From Gemmatimonadota bacterium (GTDB lineage Bacteria; Gemmatimonadota; Gemmatimonadetes; Gemmatimonadales; Gemmatimonadaceae), in contig JAZKBK010000004.1 of the NCBI GenBank assembly GCA_040388625.1, positions 62,001 through 126,000 of the forward strand: a stretch of DNA of 64,000 bases, given 5' to 3'. The notes beneath the pieces were generated by a model. It made no database searches. It saw only the letters and a program-made list of their open reading frames with translations, and was not told the origin of the DNA. Of this stretch, positions 51,708 to 59,873 are shown in pieces. The position numbers and the translations under genes were made by a program. Numbering within the stretch: the first letter of the stretch is position 1; every line of letters begins with the position of its first letter.

Positions 51708-53227
51708 GGTCGCGCACGGTGCACTCTCGCCGGCACGTTATCGAGATCGGAGCGTGGCTGGATTAATCCCGCCACGAGGCGCCGCGCAGCCCCGAACACA
51801 CCGTCAGAACGAGGCCCACGCAACGATCCTGTCCTTCGATATTCGCCCGCAATTCGTTCACGGCACTCTGTGACGCGTTCAATCTCCAGCCATCGACGCC
51901 ATTCCGCGCGAGCGGCCAATTTGCGCGCTCCCGGGAAAAAGGATGCGCCCTTGGCCAGAATACCCCACACGATGCTGCTGCGAGCGGCCCGTGTTGCTTC
52001 CGTCCGGCAATACGCAAGCGATCGGCCGTCCAGCCCTCCGGTTGCACTCGCGCTAATGTGTCGATCGGCATTCGCCCGCACAACGCTCCAGACCCGAGTT
52101 GCCGCAGCCCCGTCGACAATCCCAAGATAGGGCTCGCAGTATCGTTGTCGCTTCAGCTTCACGTCTTCAGTCAGTGCTGCTACCGGAGATTGTAATCGTT
52201 CGTACAAGTCGCTACGAGAGGTTGCAACCTCGATCGCATCGCCCATTTCATGGAAGGGCAATAGCAACGTCTGGACTCGCTCGACATTCTCCGTCCAGAA
52301 CGTGTAGAGCACTCGCTTGCCGGCTATCATCGCTTCCGCGATCGCGGTCGTCTGGAAGCCGACCACGGTATCGACCGACAGTAGAAGCGATCTCGTATCC
52401 ACGCCAGCCGGCAAAATGAACGTATTCGGCACGTGATTCACGCGATTCACAAGGTGCGCCAGTTGGCTCGCATTCTGCTGCGGATGTGGCTTGATGATCA
52501 GCGTGAATTCTCCCTTCGCAGCGAGGTCGAGCAGCACGCTTTCCGTCTCCTGATGCAATCGCTCCCACGGTCTGTGCGCCGCTCCCAGACTGCGCTCCTC
52601 CGCGTACGCGTCAAGATCGTAGGATAGGAACAACACGGTAGGCCTACCGGCGCTTGCATCCACACCCAGCACTGAGAGATCTGCAGCTTCTGTTCGCGAA
52701 CAGTACACATCGAAACGCGGCTGCCCTAGGATTAACACCTGCTCCGGTCGCGCACCGCACGCAACCCAGAAGTCTTTCGACTTCTCACTGCAGACGGTCA
52801 TTACATCGCCAGTGAATGGAAACCAACGCCGCATCTCCATGGCGTGGTGCTCCAGCGATTTGGCGGACACACCAGACTCCTTTTGAACGACAACGATTGC
52901 TATCCCCATTTCGCGAACGGTGTCGATGACGTCTCTTATATAGAAGAACGTATCCGACGGCAAGACGAGTACGTCGAAAGGAAACGTCAGGTAGAGCTCG
53001 GAAGTCAGATGCATGGCCAGCTTTCGATACATTGCGCGCTGGTTGGCGAATTCCGGTGCATGATATCGCGAGAGATCAGCATCGAATACGTCCCGGGGAA
53101 ATATCTCCCGTGCGCGCGACGCAAAAAATTCTGCCGGAACGAGTCTTACGATATCGTCGTCGGAAGCGACCCGCGCAAGCGCGTCGATGTCCTGCTTGAA
53201 GTGGTGATCCAGGATCAATACCTTCAC
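51701..53227 (-). CDS. Capsule-synthesis-type glycosyltransferase (second)
   Basis: The 508-residue protein has GTMs KVLILDHHFKQDIDAL, FPFDVLVLPSDTFFYIRDVI, VVVQKESGVSAKSLEHHAME and the ADP-like PHPQQNASQLAHL. VVGFQTTAIAEAMIAGKRVL follows, a layout shared with the gene after the ABC exporter (PN/HP...E-x4-GKP). I place it in the capsule-synthesis or CDP-glycerol transferase superfamily. The start is GTG (preceded by an AGGG-like site); a longer TTG-initiated frame is unlikely. It is the first gene of its unit. Confidence 0.62.
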   Translation of the reverse strand: MKVLILDHHFKQDIDALARVASDDDIVRLVPAEFFASRAREIFPRDVFDADLSRYHAPEFANQRAMYRKLAMHLTSELYLTFPFDVLVLPSDTFFYIRDVIDTVREMGIAIVVVQKESGVSAKSLEHHAMEMRRWFPFTGDVMTVCSEKSKDFWVACGARPEQVLILGQPRFDVYCSRTEAADLSVLGVDASAGRPTVLFLSYDLDAYAEERSLGAAHRPWERLHQETESVLLDLAAKGEFTLIIKPHPQQNASQLAHLVNRVNHVPNTFILPAGVDTRSLLLSVDTVVGFQTTAIAEAMIAGKRVLYTFWTENVERVQTLLLPFHEMGDAIEVATSRSDLYERLQSPVAALTEDVKLKRQRYCEPYLGIVDGAAATRVWSVVRANADRHISASATGGLDGRSLAYCRTEATRAARSSIVWGILAKGASFFPGARKLAARAEWRRWLEIERVTECRERIAGEYRRTGSLRGPRSDGVFGAARRLVAGLIQPRSDLDNVPARVHRARPC

Positions 53228-53561
53228 CCTGCGACCACCACGCTTCGAACGTCGGTGTTTCGTGAGGTCGTTCGTGCGACCGCCGGTCGCGTGCCCTGAG
53301 TACGGTCGCAATCGCCGCGGACGTGCTGATGGCTCGGCGAAGCATCTCGCTGCACTCGCCAGGCGACCGGAGGCGCCAAAAATCGAGCGCCCGGGCGCCG
53401 GGTGAGGCGAAAGTCTGGGGCGCGTCCGACCCGCGATAGGTCAACAGTGCACATTCCGGAATCTACGCCACTGCTTGCCATGCAACCGTGAAATATATCC
53501 GCGATGTACCGCCAGGGGAAAGCTGGCCGGCGCACCCCGCGCTCATAGAGGGCACTGCAAC
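53228..53561. other. 334-bp spacer between transcription units
   Basis: No supported gene lies here; frames through it are short and unconserved. The spacer separates the SGNH gene from the capsule-synthesis gene on the same strand, so it probably holds a terminator for the first and the promoter for the second. The only visible structure is the hairpin listed next. Confidence 0.6.
53378..53398 (-). terminator. GC-rich hairpin with T-run
   Basis: On the minus strand GCGCCCGGGCGC (53398-53387) can fold into a short stem with a CCGG loop. After 4 nt it is followed by five T residues (53382-53378). This is a modest match to an intrinsic terminator after the SGNH gene. Confidence 0.4.
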
Positions 53562-54731
53562 TCACCTGGGCTGGCGGCTCCCCGCCGACGCATCTGCCGC
53601 AGCCGCTATACGCTCTGCGATCTTGCGCCCGCAGCTCGCCTTGGTGTGGTGGCTATCCAAAAAATCTTCGGCGACGCAGCCGAGATCAGATGGGTCTCGG
53701 AGATTTATATACTCCGCCCCTGTACGGTGAGCCATTTCGCCCAAGATTTTATCCACTTCATCGAGATTGCGCGCGGTGTTGGGATTTGAGCGAAGCGCGG
53801 CGTATGTAACGGGGTGATATGGAGGAGCCACTACGACCACCGATTCTCCATCGTTCCGGATGTGTTCGATAGCAGCCTCCAGGCGGAACGCCCGCGAGCG
53901 ATCGACGACGCGCCACTCCGCCATCGAATGAGTATTGAGCGATAGATATGTCGTCGCCTCGCTATCGACGACCGCCTGAGGATTCCGAAGCCCCGGGCAA
54001 CTCACGTAGTCGCCAACGGCGGTTCTGATGTACTCCTCGGCGGAAATCCGGCTGCAATACTCCGCAGGTGTCGCTCTAACAAGCCAGGGACTTATGGGCT
54101 CCGACGCACGATGAGCTCGGCGAACGAACAGAAGCGTCTCGCGCAGTGTCGCAAATGTCAAACGCTCCTTGAATGTCGCCCACCATCGTAGAGGTCTTTG
54201 AGCGTAGACCTGGACACCTTCGCCCTCAGCCCGGTGGTACGCAATGTATTCCGCCGTCAGACTACGCCATCGCTGATCGTCAATCACCGGATTAAGAAAC
54301 CAGGCATCGATTCCGAGCACGACGATTGGCGGTTTATGGGGCGCATGGTCCAGCAATACTGTACTGGCTTCGAAATCCTCTATCGTCGGAGCAGACAGCC
54401 AGCCATTCAGTACAGTACGTCGTGGAAACATCGCCTGGCTCAGGCCACCCAATGTGCTACTGCTCAGGATCAGCAACTGCTCGTCTGCGCGCGGATCGAG
54501 TAATCGTTCCTTGAGCCAGGCGCGTTGGTCGAAGGCGTCTTGCCAAACTAGCAAGTCGGAGCCCGTTTGGGCCGTCGCCAGTCGCGTTATCAATGCACCC
54601 TGGTCCAGAGCCGAGACATCGTAATGCGCATTGATCGTGTACGTTACCACGCAAACGGCGCAGACAGCCGCTACGAACAACGCGAATGAACGTCTCGGCA
54701 CCCCAGGGACACTTGCCGGCGTTCCTTCCAT
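53562..54731 (-). CDS. SGNH-hydrolase-like membrane protein partnered with MBOAT
   Basis: This 389-residue protein has one N-terminal membrane helix (about 15-35) and a periplasmic domain. LLILSSSTLGGLSQAMFP supplies a candidate nucleophile Ser, and FLDSHHTKASCGRKIAERI a candidate D-x-x-H pair near the C-terminus, as in AlgX/AlgJ or DltD-like partners. Its ATG overlaps the MBOAT stop (TGATG). It probably completes O-acetyl transfer to the exported glycan. A longer frame upstream is antisense to the MBOAT gene and was discarded. Confidence 0.7.
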   Translation of the reverse strand: MEGTPASVPGVPRRSFALFVAAVCAVCVVTYTINAHYDVSALDQGALITRLATAQTGSDLLVWQDAFDQRAWLKERLLDPRADEQLLILSSSTLGGLSQAMFPRRTVLNGWLSAPTIEDFEASTVLLDHAPHKPPIVVLGIDAWFLNPVIDDQRWRSLTAEYIAYHRAEGEGVQVYAQRPLRWWATFKERLTFATLRETLLFVRRAHRASEPISPWLVRATPAEYCSRISAEEYIRTAVGDYVSCPGLRNPQAVVDSEATTYLSLNTHSMAEWRVVDRSRAFRLEAAIEHIRNDGESVVVVAPPYHPVTYAALRSNPNTARNLDEVDKILGEMAHRTGAEYINLRDPSDLGCVAEDFLDSHHTKASCGRKIAERIAAAADASAGSRQPR

Positions 54732-56131
54732 CAGAACTGGAAGTACAGGAACTTCGACGAATAGTTCATCATCACGAGCGCGACACCAGCGACAGCGCCA
54801 ATGAAACCGGCCTGCGTTAGCGAAAGTGTCGACATGTCGCGCTGATACACGTTCCGCATCGTCATCGAGCCGACAACGGCGGCCAGGATCAGAAGCGCCA
54901 TGTGCGGCGATACGGCCTCTAATGCACCCAACCCGCGCATGCCAGCGAGGCCTCCGAACCATCGACCAGCCAGTGACAGCGTCGGCGCTCTGAAAAACAC
55001 CCACGCAAGTGTCATTAAGAGATACGTCGCGACGCGGCGCCACCATTCCGGCCACACGTCCCAACTCTCCGAGGTTGCGTGATAGCCCCAGAGCAACAGA
55101 CCGTGGAATAAGCCCCACATTGCAAAAGTCCAGTTGGCGCCGTGCCACAGCCCGCCGAGAACCATCGTGATCATGAGATTTACCTTCGTTCTCATGTCGC
55201 CTTTCCGATTACCGCCTAACGGGATGTAGAGGTAGTCGCGCAGCCACCGACTCAACGTTATGTGCCATCGCGTCCAGAAATCGCTCGGGCTAGTCGCCTG
55301 GTAGGGGCTATTGAAGTTTTGAGGGAGTTCGATCGCGAAGAGCCGCCCCAGACCGATCGCCATATCGGAGTACCCACTAAAATCGAAGTATATCTGTACC
55401 GAGTAACCCAGCAGGACCAGCCACGACGCGACAAACCCTTGCGATCCGATGGTTGCGATTACGGGATCGATTGCATTGCCGACTCGATCAGCAATCAGCA
55501 CTTTTTTTGCCAGCCCCACTGCAAACAGTATCAACGCAGCTCGCCAACGTGGTGTAATTCCACGCTCGGCGATACGACTCAATTGGGGGATCAACTGGTG
55601 GTGGCGCGTCAGCGGACCCGCGACGAGATGGGGGAAGAAGGCGACGAATGACAGGTATTTGAGAAAATTTCTTTCTGGCGGGCTCTGACGTCGGTAGATG
55701 TCAATAACGTACGATATCGTCTGAAACGTGTAGAACGATATTCCTGCGGGAAGCACGACCCTGAACAGGTCCACCCATGCAGCATTACCAGCGTGCGGTG
55801 AAACGACATTGAGCGCCGATTCGATGGTTCGCGCAATCAGCCCGGAGTACTTGAAGTATGCGAGCAGCCCCAGATTCGCCGTAAGGGACAGAATCAGATA
55901 GGCTCGGCGAACGCGCGGATTGGACGACGCGCCGATACGACCGCCGACCCAGAAATCGAGGGTCGTCGAGATTCCCATTGGTATTAGGAACCACGAATGC
56001 CCGGCGAACGCGTAAAACACGCAGCTCGCCAGCGCAATCCAGAATAGCAACGCATTCCCGCGGAGCAGCAGGGCAACGCCCAGCACTACCGGAAGGAAAA
56101 GAAGCAGAAACTCGAATGAGTTGAACAGCAC
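54731..56131 (-). CDS. MBOAT family O-acyltransferase (AlgI-like)
   Basis: AlgI-type proteins move acetyl groups across the membrane for polysaccharide O-acetylation. The 466-residue protein has about 10-12 helices and the family motifs AGISFYTFQTISYVIDIYR and FFPHLVAGPLTRHHQLIPQL. QIYFDFSGYSDMAIGLG, DFWTRWHITLSRWLRDYLYI and GGLWHGANWTFAMWG with the catalytic His follow. It is translationally coupled to the SGNH partner, which makes a two-component acetylation module. Confidence 0.93.
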   Translation of the reverse strand: MLFNSFEFLLLFLPVVLGVALLLRGNALLFWIALASCVFYAFAGHSWFLIPMGISTTLDFWVGGRIGASSNPRVRRAYLILSLTANLGLLAYFKYSGLIARTIESALNVVSPHAGNAAWVDLFRVVLPAGISFYTFQTISYVIDIYRRQSPPERNFLKYLSFVAFFPHLVAGPLTRHHQLIPQLSRIAERGITPRWRAALILFAVGLAKKVLIADRVGNAIDPVIATIGSQGFVASWLVLLGYSVQIYFDFSGYSDMAIGLGRLFAIELPQNFNSPYQATSPSDFWTRWHITLSRWLRDYLYIPLGGNRKGDMRTKVNLMITMVLGGLWHGANWTFAMWGLFHGLLLWGYHATSESWDVWPEWWRRVATYLLMTLAWVFFRAPTLSLAGRWFGGLAGMRGLGALEAVSPHMALLILAAVVGSMTMRNVYQRDMSTLSLTQAGFIGAVAGVALVMMNYSSKFLYFQF

Positions 56132-56165
56132 GGCGCTAGAGCGTCAGCGGACTAACCCGCCAATA

Positions 56166-56966
56166 CTAGCTATGGGCTGCGCTGAATGCACCGTTGTCAA
56201 AGTTGAGAAAGACAAGTGGCTTGGCGTTGGGGGCGGCGAGCATATCGGCCGACACGCTGACATAGGGATACTGTTGTAGCGGCGCCGATTCCCACACCAC
56301 TCGACGGGCACCGAAGGGCGGAATCGTCGCAGCGCTCGACGCCACTATTTCTCCGTTTCCTGTAACGAGTCGTAGATCCGTGACGGAGTCCACGGTCGTT
56401 GGATTCATCAACAGCAGTTCGAAGGAATTCACGCGTAACGGCCACAGGAGCATGTTCGACTGCCAAGTGGGCCGATCCGGAAGCGCGCTGTACTTCGCTG
56501 TTTGCGGATGGATTACCGAAATCGAGCGCATCGCCTGATCATGATACGCGGCGTAAAAGAAGGATCGTACAGTTCCCAAATGTCGATCGCTGTAATCAAA
56601 ATGTCTCGGGGAGCGGATTCGAGCCGAGAGAATTCCTAGCTCTGGTAATGGAGTACGCATAACGTCTCCCAATACCACATCCGCCGTTCCAGCCACGGGG
56701 ACCTCGATCGTGGCGCGTCCGGCGATCGATCCGAGAGCGTCGTGCAAAACGAGGTCATAAATGCAGGGGTGCGCGGTCCCGGGGGCATACAAAGACGGAA
56801 AATTCACAAAAGTGTATCGCGTCGTCTTTCCGAAGCCGTTGAGGAAGAATTGCAGAACGGGATCGCCAAGCTTCAGGTTCCGGGGCAGCCAGCGGAGAAT
56901 TTTCCGGGACCCCATTACGCGACGCACAAACGAGCCGGGTGCCGTCGACAACGAGGGAAGCGACAC
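56166..56966 (-). CDS. Unassigned beta-rich protein A
   Basis: I do not recognise a family. The 266-residue protein has no signal peptide or membrane helix and alternating beta-strand-like patterning. A segment SFFYAAYHDQAMRSISVIHP lies near the middle and FLNFDNGAFSAAHS at the very end. The GTG start overlaps the upstream gene stop (TAGTG). The end motif (F/V)xNxxxGxFxxxHS recurs in the upstream neighbour B, so the pair are probably paralogues. Position between the sugar-biosynthesis genes and MBOAT suggests glycan-linked function. Confidence 0.55.
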   Translation of the reverse strand: MSLPSLSTAPGSFVRRVMGSRKILRWLPRNLKLGDPVLQFFLNGFGKTTRYTFVNFPSLYAPGTAHPCIYDLVLHDALGSIAGRATIEVPVAGTADVVLGDVMRTPLPELGILSARIRSPRHFDYSDRHLGTVRSFFYAAYHDQAMRSISVIHPQTAKYSALPDRPTWQSNMLLWPLRVNSFELLLMNPTTVDSVTDLRLVTGNGEIVASSAATIPPFGARRVVWESAPLQQYPYVSVSADMLAAPNAKPLVFLNFDNGAFSAAHS

Positions 56967-57781
56967 TATCGTGCTCCAGCAGTATGCAGCGTGGACAGTG
57001 CTTCTGTTCGAACGCGGGCAAGTCCTTCGGTCACGTAGTAGTGTGGAGAAAGTGAATGCTCGAGCGCGAAATTTCCGGTGACTTGATTTACGACGAACGT
57101 CATAATTGCGTACATACTAGCGCCGCCGCGAGCGACGACGTTGACAAGCTGAGGAACATCAGAATTCCCGAGCTTCCCTCGCAGCGCGGCACGAACGTCG
57201 AAGAGCAGCGCGCTGTTCTGCGGCTCGTCATACGTATCCGTGGACAAGACCTCGCCGGCCGTAGACAGGACCGAAACAACCAATGGCACTGCTTGCGGTT
57301 CAGCTGCCGCGAATGCGCCAACGTTGGCGAACGCAACGAACGAGTTTACATCCACACTGATCCAAGCCTTGGGAGCGAGCAAAATGATTGGTGACGCCCG
57401 ACGGCCCGGCTTGACTAGCGGGAGCTGATCATACAGCAGTGAATCGAACACGCCCGTACGATGATTCTCATACGAGAGATGGTGTTCCTGCGCAAAGTAG
57501 GCATCCGATCCATCTGCTGTACGACAGCGCGCGACGACGAGCCGATCGGCGCCAACGGGAGCCAGCGCCGCGCAGGTTCTCTCCGACACCTCCAACACAC
57601 CCCCGAACGGTATCGTGCCGAATTCGGGCTCGTGCGCGACCAACTCGCCGCGCTGGAACACCTGCAGCTCGACCCCGATATCGCCGGACTGACTTCCCGC
57701 AGCACGCGGTGTGTTTCGGAGATACGCGGCGACCCGCAACCCCGCAACCTCGCAGGTCGGAAAGATGAACTGACCGATCAT
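56966..57781 (-). CDS. Unassigned beta-rich protein B
   Basis: Function unknown. I start at MIGQFIFPTCEVAG, 31 nt after the aminotransferase stop; an upstream in-frame extension overlaps that gene and is less likely. The 271-residue protein shows YFAQEHHLSYENHRTGVFDS near residue 95, and FVVNQVTGNFALEHS followed by LSPHYYVTEGLARV at the C-terminus. The GNFALEHS block matches GAFSAAHS at the end of protein A. No signal peptide is seen. The pair is cotranscribed. Confidence 0.55.
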   Translation of the reverse strand: MIGQFIFPTCEVAGLRVAAYLRNTPRAAGSQSGDIGVELQVFQRGELVAHEPEFGTIPFGGVLEVSERTCAALAPVGADRLVVARCRTADGSDAYFAQEHHLSYENHRTGVFDSLLYDQLPLVKPGRRASPIILLAPKAWISVDVNSFVAFANVGAFAAAEPQAVPLVVSVLSTAGEVLSTDTYDEPQNSALLFDVRAALRGKLGNSDVPQLVNVVARGGASMYAIMTFVVNQVTGNFALEHSLSPHYYVTEGLARVRTEALSTLHTAGAR

Positions 57782-57812
57782 CGAGTCGCCGTCGGAGGTA
57801 TTCTCGTGATGG

Positions 57813-59873
57813 TCAGCCCCGAGCGCGGAATGCCGGCGTCGGAATCGGACCGTCCAACTCCGCGGCCAGATCCGCACCCTCGGCGATCAACGCCCCAACC
57901 CGCTTGAATCCCTCAGCGTACGCGCCCAGTACAGCTTCGACGGCCGCGTTGTCGAGCGCAGCGCAAATATTGTGCGTCGCCAACACCAGCACGCCGCGCC
58001 GCGTTACTTCCTGCGTCCATGCAGTCTTCAAGACCGGGTCGTCAGTGCCTTCAGCGCTCAGGAAACGCATCAGCGACCAGTTGTGATGTCCCAGCATCTG
58101 GAACCTATCACTCAGACCGGCTTGTGCTGCGAGTGATCGTGCACCGTCGGAAAGCCGCTTTCCGGCGGACTCCATGCGCAGATACGCGTCGGTGTTCTCG
58201 AGGATGTCGAGCACTGTCATCGATGCTGCCATCGCTGACGTATCGCCCGCAAATGTGAAGCTCACGAATACATCATCGAAAGTGCGCATCACATCCGCAC
58301 GTCCGACAATGCAGCTGATTGGATAGCCGTTGCCCATCGCCTTGCCGAACGTGGCGAGATCCGGTGTTACGCCGAACATCTGCTGCGCACCGCCGAGGCC
58401 AAGATGGAAGCCCGTGCAGATCTCGTCGAATACCAGTAGCGCACCGTGGCGATGCGTAATATCGAGAACGCCCTTGAGATAACCATCAGCCGGCCAGAAG
58501 AAGTTGAACGGCTCCATGACCACTGCGGCGAACTCGCCTTTGTGCGCGGACAGAAGCTGATCCAGCGCCTCAAGGTTGTTATATGGAAATGTGTGCGTCA
58601 GCTCGCGGACCGCTGCCGGAACGCCCGCAGTACGGGACGTGCTTCCAATGTACCAGTCCTGCCAGCCATGGTACCCGCAAACGGCGACTCGCTCACGCTT
58701 GGTAAATGCGCGTGCAGCACGCACCGCTCCTGCCGTGGCATCCGACCCGTTCTTGCCATACTTCACCATCTCGGCGCACGGGATGATGCGCGTAAGGCGC
58801 TCCGCGAGTTCAACCTCGAGCGGATGTGCGAGCGAAAAGCTATGCCCCTTGGACGCCTGCTCATAGGCGGCGCGATCTACATCCGGGTGGGCATACCCAA
58901 GGATGTTTGGCAGCAAGCCCTGAATGAGGTCAATGTATTCGTTGCCGTCGACGTCCCATACGCGAGCACCGGCCCCATGGTCAAGAAAAACGGGCGAAAC
59001 ACCACGAATGTGCTGGCGCCAGCTCTTGGAGTATGTCTGCGCACCGCCGGGTATGACCCGCGAGCTACGTGTGAGCCAGGCCTCGCTATTCGCCAGAGGG
59101 CGAGGTTTGGCCTTGTCACCCGTCGCCGCGTCAAAAAGAGACTTGTAATACCCTTCGTTAGCGATTGCTGTAGCGGCTGTCGGCGCAAGCTCTGCGACTA
59201 CGCCCATGATTGCCTCATAAGTATGTGGACCTGGCCCGAGTCGGTCGAGCTCTGACCAGATAGTTCGAACATATTCCAGGTCGGCGGGATTATCCACCGT
59301 CCAGCGCAAGTGTGCACCTGGCGGACCGGACAGGTGCTGGAAATATAAACGCCTGACTTCCGGCGCCCGACGCACGTACGGTGTGACGTGCTCACGATCG
59401 GGACCCGACGTCCCACGCAGTAGCGCAGTCTCGAGCACCGCTCTCGTCATCACTTCGACGTCCTGCCCGTCCGGACGCGAATACGGGTCGACGTTGCAGG
59501 CGTAATCGAAGTCGCCTGCCTGAAATGCCTCGACAACGTCATCGATCGTGTCGCCGCTGTGGAGCGGGCAGTCACCTGTCAGCCTCACGACGACGTCCGC
59601 GTCGTTTTCCCTCGCCGCCTCGACGAAACGTGAGAGAACGTCGTCAAGGCTTCCGCGGAAGAATGGAATCTCATTCTCTGACAGCCACGCCGCGAGCGGA
59701 TCGTCCGACACGTCCACCGATGTTACGACGACACATCGATCCACCCTTCGCGCAGCGGAGACCTGATCAACCACACGCGCGATCATTGGCCGGTCACCGA
59801 TCGGCAGAAGCACCTTGCCCGGCAGCCTGGATGAGCTTGTGCGGGCCTGGATAAGGGCTACGACGCGCGTCAT
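57813..59873 (-). CDS. Fusion: SpsF-type nucleotidyltransferase + class III (GSA-type) aminotransferase
   Basis: This 686-residue two-domain protein has a nucleotidyltransferase of the SpsF/CMP-Kdo synthetase type at residues 1 to about 245. Its markers are VALIQARTSSSRLPGKVLLP, VRLTGDCPLHS and LRWTVDNPADLEYVRTIW. Residues about 265-686 are a glutamate-1-semialdehyde aminomutase-like aminotransferase (RVIPGGAQTYSKSW, VKYGKNGSDATAGAVRAAR, VFDEICTGFHLGLGG and ATFGKAMGNGYPISC with the PLP lysine). The first domain differs from PseF in its N-terminus. The ATG overlaps the AKR stop (ATGA). The likely product is a nucleotide-activated or aminated sugar. Confidence 0.85.
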   Translation of the reverse strand: MTRVVALIQARTSSSRLPGKVLLPIGDRPMIARVVDQVSAARRVDRCVVVTSVDVSDDPLAAWLSENEIPFFRGSLDDVLSRFVEAARENDADVVVRLTGDCPLHSGDTIDDVVEAFQAGDFDYACNVDPYSRPDGQDVEVMTRAVLETALLRGTSGPDREHVTPYVRRAPEVRRLYFQHLSGPPGAHLRWTVDNPADLEYVRTIWSELDRLGPGPHTYEAIMGVVAELAPTAATAIANEGYYKSLFDAATGDKAKPRPLANSEAWLTRSSRVIPGGAQTYSKSWRQHIRGVSPVFLDHGAGARVWDVDGNEYIDLIQGLLPNILGYAHPDVDRAAYEQASKGHSFSLAHPLEVELAERLTRIIPCAEMVKYGKNGSDATAGAVRAARAFTKRERVAVCGYHGWQDWYIGSTSRTAGVPAAVRELTHTFPYNNLEALDQLLSAHKGEFAAVVMEPFNFFWPADGYLKGVLDITHRHGALLVFDEICTGFHLGLGGAQQMFGVTPDLATFGKAMGNGYPISCIVGRADVMRTFDDVFVSFTFAGDTSAMAASMTVLDILENTDAYLRMESAGKRLSDGARSLAAQAGLSDRFQMLGHHNWSLMRFLSAEGTDDPVLKTAWTQEVTRRGVLVLATHNICAALDNAAVEAVLGAYAEGFKRVGALIAEGADLAAELDGPIPTPAFRARG

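Noticed and set aside
54732..55148. N-terminal extension of the SGNH-like protein
   Set aside because: It is an out-of-frame reading of the MBOAT gene; the ATG at its stop is the better start.
57813..58600. Naming the fusion protein PseF
   Set aside because: Its N-terminal motif (IQARTSSSRLPGKVL) is of the SpsF type rather than the IPARGGSKRIP type of PseF, so the specific name would overstate.
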